This document shows positions 60,838 to 64,000 of a DNA stretch of 64,000 nt, in pieces. A model generated the notes under the pieces. That model made no database searches, was not told the origin of the DNA, and worked only from the letters and a program-made list of their open reading frames with translations. The stretch is from Micrococcales bacterium (lineage in GTDB: Bacteria > Actinomycetota > Actinomycetes > Actinomycetales > Microbacteriaceae), in NCBI GenBank assembly GCA_016212425.1, contig JACRGJ010000126.1:1-64000 (forward strand), given 5' to 3'. The first letter of the stretch is position 1. Every line of letters starts with the position of its first letter. A program made the position numbers and the translations under genes.

Positions 60838-61829
60838 CGCTTGTTTCCGCTCTGCTTCTTGGCTCGATTCCTGCTCACCGGCTGCTGCCGCTGCGTGGTG
60901 ATCTTCTTCGGCTCGATCACTACGTCCGGGCCGCCTGCTCCGGCGCCGAGCACGGCCGCGTCGCTCGACATCCTGGCCCGTGCCCTCTTCGCCAGACGCG
61001 CCTCGCGGGCCAGCGCCGCCTCGCTGCCCGGGGTGGGCATGTTCCGGATGACCACGAACTGCTGCACCATCGTCCACACGTTGGAGGTGAGCCAGTAGAA
61101 CATCACGCCGATCGGGAACGCGATGCCGGAGAAGATGAAGACCAGCGGGAGGATGTACAGCAGCATCCGCTGCTGCTTGTACATCGGGCTCGCCAGCATC
61201 TCGGGCGACTGATTCTTCGACATGATCTGCAGTTGGGTGATGAACTGCGACGCCGTCATGAGCACGATCATGATCGCGGCGATCACGACCACCGCCGGCT
61301 CACCCGCGGTCCACGCCGACTGGATGCTGTACTTCAACCCGGCCCCGGGGAACAGCTCGGAGTTGTAGAACTGCTGGGACAGCGTCTGGGTCAGGAGCCC
61401 GACGCCTGCCTTGTCATTCTTGGCCTCGTTGAGCACGGAGAACAGGCTGAAGAAGACCGGCATCTGGATCAGCAGGGGCAGACAGGAGCTGAAGGGACTT
61501 GTGCCCTCCCTGCGGTAGAGCTCCATGGTCTCCCGCTGCATCGCCTCGCGAGAGAACTGATCCTTCTTGCCCCGGTACTTGTCCTGGATCTTCTTGAGCT
61601 GCGGAGCGACCTCCATCATCTTCCGCTGGCTCTTGATCTGCCGTACGAAGAGCGGGATGAGCGCCGCACGCACGATGAGGACCAGTCCGACGATCGAGAG
61701 AACCCACGTGAGCCCGGCCGACGGCGACAAGCCGAGTGAGGTCAGCGCCCAGTGGAAACCGACCAGGATCGCCTCGATGATCCACTTGATCGGGGTGAGG
61801 AGCGTCTGGAAGAACGCGAAGATGTCCAT
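60834..61829 (-). CDS. yidC: Membrane protein insertase YidC
   Basis: A 331-residue Oxa1-type insertase with five membrane helices; the hydrophilic groove Arg is in LIVRAALIPLFVRQIKSQ. The sequence TSPFSSCLPLLIQMPVFFSLF is characteristic. A basic tail (about 270-331: AKRARARMSSD; RNRAKKQSGNKR) can contact ribosomes. Seven bp after yidD. Confidence 0.96.
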   Translation of the reverse strand: MDIFAFFQTLLTPIKWIIEAILVGFHWALTSLGLSPSAGLTWVLSIVGLVLIVRAALIPLFVRQIKSQRKMMEVAPQLKKIQDKYRGKKDQFSREAMQRETMELYRREGTSPFSSCLPLLIQMPVFFSLFSVLNEAKNDKAGVGLLTQTLSQQFYNSELFPGAGLKYSIQSAWTAGEPAVVVIAAIMIVLMTASQFITQLQIMSKNQSPEMLASPMYKQQRMLLYILPLVFIFSGIAFPIGVMFYWLTSNVWTMVQQFVVIRNMPTPGSEAALAREARLAKRARARMSSDAAVLGAGAGGPDVVIEPKKITTQRQQPVSRNRAKKQSGNKR

Positions 61830-61836
61830 GCTGCGA

Positions 61837-62136
61837 TCAGGCCTTCCGGGGCCGCGTCAGCACGAAGCCGAAGCGAGAGATGGGGTAACGCGGTACTGAT
61901 GAATGCTCGGGTACGTCGTCGACTCCTCCGCGGGTCCACGGATGGCAGCGGAGCAGGCGGCGAGATCCGAGCCAGACGCCGCGGAGGACTCCGTGCCTCT
62001 GGATCGCTTCGAGCGCGTACGCCGAGCACGAGGGATAGTACCGGCACACCTCGCCGTAGAGCGGGGAGATCACTGCGCGATAGCCGCGAAGGATCAGCAC
62101 GCACACGTTGCGGGGCAGCAGCAGGAGGAACGTCAT
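61837..62136 (-). CDS. yidD: Membrane protein insertion factor YidD
   Basis: A 99-residue YidD: YRAVISPLYGEVCRYYPSCSAYALEAIQRHG and RLLRCHPWTRGGVDDVP carry the conserved cysteines. Peripheral membrane partner of YidC. ATG overlaps the rnpA stop (ATGA). Confidence 0.96.
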   Translation of the reverse strand: MTFLLLLPRNVCVLILRGYRAVISPLYGEVCRYYPSCSAYALEAIQRHGVLRGVWLGSRRLLRCHPWTRGGVDDVPEHSSVPRYPISRFGFVLTRPRKA

Positions 62137-62474
62137 GCGGGCACCCGCCGCGGCGCCAGGGCGCTCACGACGTCCGCGCGCAACTCGCCGAAACTCAGCC
62201 GGGGAGCGGCCGGGAGCGGGCGGATCACGATGTCACGCCCGAGCATTCCGCTGTCCACGAGTTCGCGCGCCACGGCGCGGAGGCGCCGTCGCAGGAGGTT
62301 CCGCGTGACCGCCGAGCCGACGGCGCGCGAGACGATGAAGCCGAACCGCGCAGGAGCCAAAGCATCTGCGGGCAAGAAGTAGTAGACGCCGGCGCAGGTG
62401 CTCACCCGGCGACCCCGTCGCACAACCGCCCGGAACTCATCGGCGGTCGTCACGCGGTTACCCCGGGACAGCAC
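62133..62474 (-). CDS. rnpA: Ribonuclease P protein component
   Basis: A 113-residue protein subunit of RNase P, which matures tRNA 5' ends. GFIVSRAVGSAVTRNLLRRRLRAVARE holds the RNR motif region. GTG start, 8 bp after rpmH. It is in the standard order rpmH-rnpA-yidD-yidC. Confidence 0.96.
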   Translation of the reverse strand: MLSRGNRVTTADEFRAVVRRGRRVSTCAGVYYFLPADALAPARFGFIVSRAVGSAVTRNLLRRRLRAVARELVDSGMLGRDIVIRPLPAAPRLSFGELRADVVSALAPRRVPA

Positions 62475-62482
62475 GAGCGGAC

Positions 62483-62620
62483 TCAGGCGGAGAGCTCGGT
62501 GCGACCCTTGCGACGACGGGCCGCCAGGATCGCGCGCCCGGCGCGGGTGCGCATCCGGAGGCGGAAGCCGTGCACCTTGGCGCGGCGCCGATTGTTCGGC
62601 TGGAAGGTTCGCTTGCTCAT
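62483..62620 (-). CDS. rpmH: 50S ribosomal protein L34
   Basis: A 45-residue highly basic protein: [20 protein letters not shown] at the start and [10 protein letters not shown] at the end are diagnostic. GGAGAT lies 6 bases before the ATG. First gene of the leftward origin-proximal operon. Confidence 0.98.
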   Translation of the reverse strand: MSKRTFQPNNRRRAKVHGFRLRMRTRAGRAILAARRRKGRTELSA

Positions 62621-62708
62621 AGTGGTATCTCCGTCACCCGGCACAGCGCAGGAGGTGCGCGGGAAGAATGGGGATCAGCCGGCGGCGTGGCTGATGGTCA
62701 ACTGGTTA

Positions 62709-62737
62709 AAAATACGTGGTCGTGACGGTGCGGTCAA
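62709..62737 (-). promoter_or_regulatory. Housekeeping promoter of rpmH
   Basis: TTGACC (62737-62732), a 17-bp spacer and TATTTT (62714-62709) on the minus strand, about 90 bp upstream of rpmH. The strongest sigma-70-type match in the window. Confidence 0.75.
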
Positions 62738-62787
62738 ACCGGCCGAGAACGGCAACCGCGAATGATCGCACCGAGCACCGTCATCGG

Positions 62788-62895
62788 TTGCCCGCGACAC
62801 GCGAAACGGAACTAGGGTGATCCCCAGTCGAGCGGGGGCGACAACTCCGGCGGATCTCCACAGGTCATGCCACCGGTGGATGGAACTGTGGATAA
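62788..62895 (+). promoter_or_regulatory. dnaA promoter region with a DnaA box
   Basis: TTGCCC (62788-62793) and TAGGGT (62813-62818), 19 bp apart, form a possible dnaA promoter. TGTGGATAA (62887-62895) is a perfect DnaA box 30 bp before the start codon, suited to autorepression. Only this one strong box exists in the 305-bp rpmH-dnaA gap, so the main oriC is probably in the dnaA-dnaN gap beyond the right edge. Confidence 0.55.
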
Positions 62896-62925
62896 CCTCG
62901 TCGACGACGCGGCGAGAAAGGGCTC

Positions 62926-64000
62926 ATGACAGCGGAATCCGACTCCACCTGGGAGCTCTGGACCACCATCCGGGGGCAGCTCCAGGACGACCATCGGATC
63001 ACCCCGCAGCTCGGCGGCTTCCTTGGCCTGGTGAAGCCGCGCGGCGTCCTCGCGGGGACGCTGTTCCTCGAGGTGCCCAACGACCTGACGCGCGGGATGC
63101 TCGAGCAGCGCATCCGCGTGCCCCTGCTGGAGGCGATCTCGTCGGTGGGCGAGGACCACGGCGTCCAGAACTTCGCGATCGTCGTCAACCCCGACCTCTC
63201 CCGCGAGACGCTGCGGCCGACGATCGTCACCTCGCCGGAGCGGGAGGAGGTGACTGGTTCCAGGGACGCGAGCCGCAGCGAGGGGCGCCCGGTCGTCGAC
63301 CTGACCCGCCGCGCCGAGAGCCGGCTGAATCCGAAGTACAACTTCGACAGCTTCGTCATCGGCGGGTCCAACCGGCTCGCCCACGCCGCGGCGGTCGCGG
63401 TGGCCGAGGGCCCGGCGAAGGCGTACAACCCCCTCTTCGTCTACGGCGACTCCGGGTTGGGCAAGACCCACCTGCTGCACGCGATCGGGCACTACGCCGA
63501 GAACCTGTACTCCGGAATCCGCGTGCGCTACGTCAGCTCCGAGGAGTTCACGAACGACTTCATCAACTCGATCGCCAACAACCAGTCGGCGGCCTTCCAG
63601 TCCCGCTATCGCGAGATCGACATCCTGCTCATCGACGACATCCAGTTCCTTCAGCGTGCCGTGGAGACGCAGGAGGCGTTCTTCCACACCTTCAACACCC
63701 TGCACGACCACTCCAAGCAGGTCGTCATCACGAGCGATGTGGCGCCGAAGCTCCTGACCGGCTTCGAGGACCGGATGCGCTCGCGCTTCCAATGGGGCCT
63801 CATCACCGACGTGCAGGCTCCCGACCTCGAGACCCGCATCGCGATCCTGCGCAAGAAGGCCCAGTCCGAGCGGCTCCAGGTGCCCGACGAGATCCTCGAG
63901 TACATGGCGACGAAGGTGTCCTCGAACATCCGCGAGCTCGAGGGGACGCTGATCAGGGTGATGGCGTTCGCGAACCTCAATCGCACCCCGGTCGACTTGC
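62926..64000 (+). CDS. dnaA: Chromosomal replication initiator DnaA (C-terminal part outside window)
   Basis: The first 358 codons of dnaA. Domain I is about 1-85 (TWELWTTIRGQL), a short domain II of about 30 residues follows, and the AAA+ domain III starts at LNPKYNFDSFVIGGSNRLAHAA with Walker A YGDSGLGKTHLLHAIG and Walker B ILLIDDIQFL. AAAGGG precedes the ATG at 62926. Domain IV (DNA binding) and dnaN should lie just to the right. It reads divergently from rpmH. Confidence 0.97.
   Translation, partial: MTAESDSTWELWTTIRGQLQDDHRITPQLGGFLGLVKPRGVLAGTLFLEVPNDLTRGMLEQRIRVPLLEAISSVGEDHGVQNFAIVVNPDLSRETLRPTIVTSPEREEVTGSRDASRSEGRPVVDLTRRAESRLNPKYNFDSFVIGGSNRLAHAAAVAVAEGPAKAYNPLFVYGDSGLGKTHLLHAIGHYAENLYSGIRVRYVSSEEFTNDFINSIANNQSAAFQSRYREIDILLIDDIQFLQRAVETQEAFFHTFNTLHDHSKQVVITSDVAPKLLTGFEDRMRSRFQWGLITDVQAPDLETRIAILRKKAQSERLQVPDEILEYMATKVSSNIRELEGTLIRVMAFANLNRTPVDL

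Noticed and set aside
62621-62925. rpmH-dnaA gap as the main oriC
   Set aside because: Only one strong DnaA box was found; in actinobacteria the box-rich origin lies between dnaA and dnaN, beyond the right edge.

Overview
The window is GC-rich (about 70%) chromosomal DNA from an actinobacterium, most likely of the family Microbacteriaceae. The evidence is the dnaK-grpE-dnaJ-hspR operon with HAIR operators, GGAAT-N18-GTT promoters of the SigR/SigH type, a C50-carotenoid cluster with split CrtYe/CrtYf cyclases, very frequent ATGA/GTGA/TGATG gene overlaps, and TAnnnT -10 boxes placed 6-7 nt before start codons (leaderless mRNAs). The right end is the origin-proximal backbone rpmH-rnpA-yidD-yidC-jag-rsmG-parA-parB, read away from a divergent dnaA that runs off the edge. 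No prophage, insertion sequence or CRISPR array is visible.

Layout. 1-10.6 kb: partial glycerate kinase, clpB lacking its N-domain, a sugar-type ABC importer without an ATPase, and the DnaK chaperone operon. 11-19 kb: a UMF1-type MFS transporter with a coupled MarR-like regulator, then crtE-crtB-crtI-crtYe-crtYf-crtEb read leftwards, with idi divergent 19 bp away. 19-33 kb: a Ser/Thr kinase, dcd, a D,D-carboxypeptidase, an alpha/alpha-toroid protein, tRNA-Gly(CCC), an ArsR-AHSA1-NTF2-TfoX operon, membrane proteins, a Pif1-like helicase, a dienelactone hydrolase-type protein, a CopD-CtaG fusion and HU. 33-40 kb: zinc-free paralogues of L28, L33 and S14, and a branched-chain 2-oxoacid dehydrogenase operon behind an aromatic/histidinol-phosphate aminotransferase. 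40-50 kb: a WXG-like protein plus alpha/beta hydrolase pair, a low-molecular-weight phosphatase, purB, dnaB, the rpsF-ssb-rpsR-rplI operon and the CCA-adding enzyme. 50-64 kb: a DUF6049-like protein coupled to murJ, trxB-trxA, a PLP aminotransferase coupled to a D-Ala-D-Ala ligase homologue, parAB with two parS sites, and the origin-proximal genes.

The clearest regulatory theme is heat/thiol stress. clpB, dnaK and trxB each carry a GGAA(T/C)-N18-GTT promoter, and at clpB and dnaK the GTT element is also the edge of an HspR operator, so activation by an ECF sigma factor and repression by HspR converge on the same bases. The most unexplained material is non-coding: several long nested palindromes between genes, a 31-bp palindromic tandem repeat and an 18-bp tandem repeat between marR and crtEb, a degenerate 17-18 bp repeat beside a 97-bp element with 19-bp terminal inverted repeats upstream of the MFS gene, and a 518-bp gap between dnaB and rplI with DnaA-box-like sites and a consensus promoter that faces no gene and may drive a structured small RNA.
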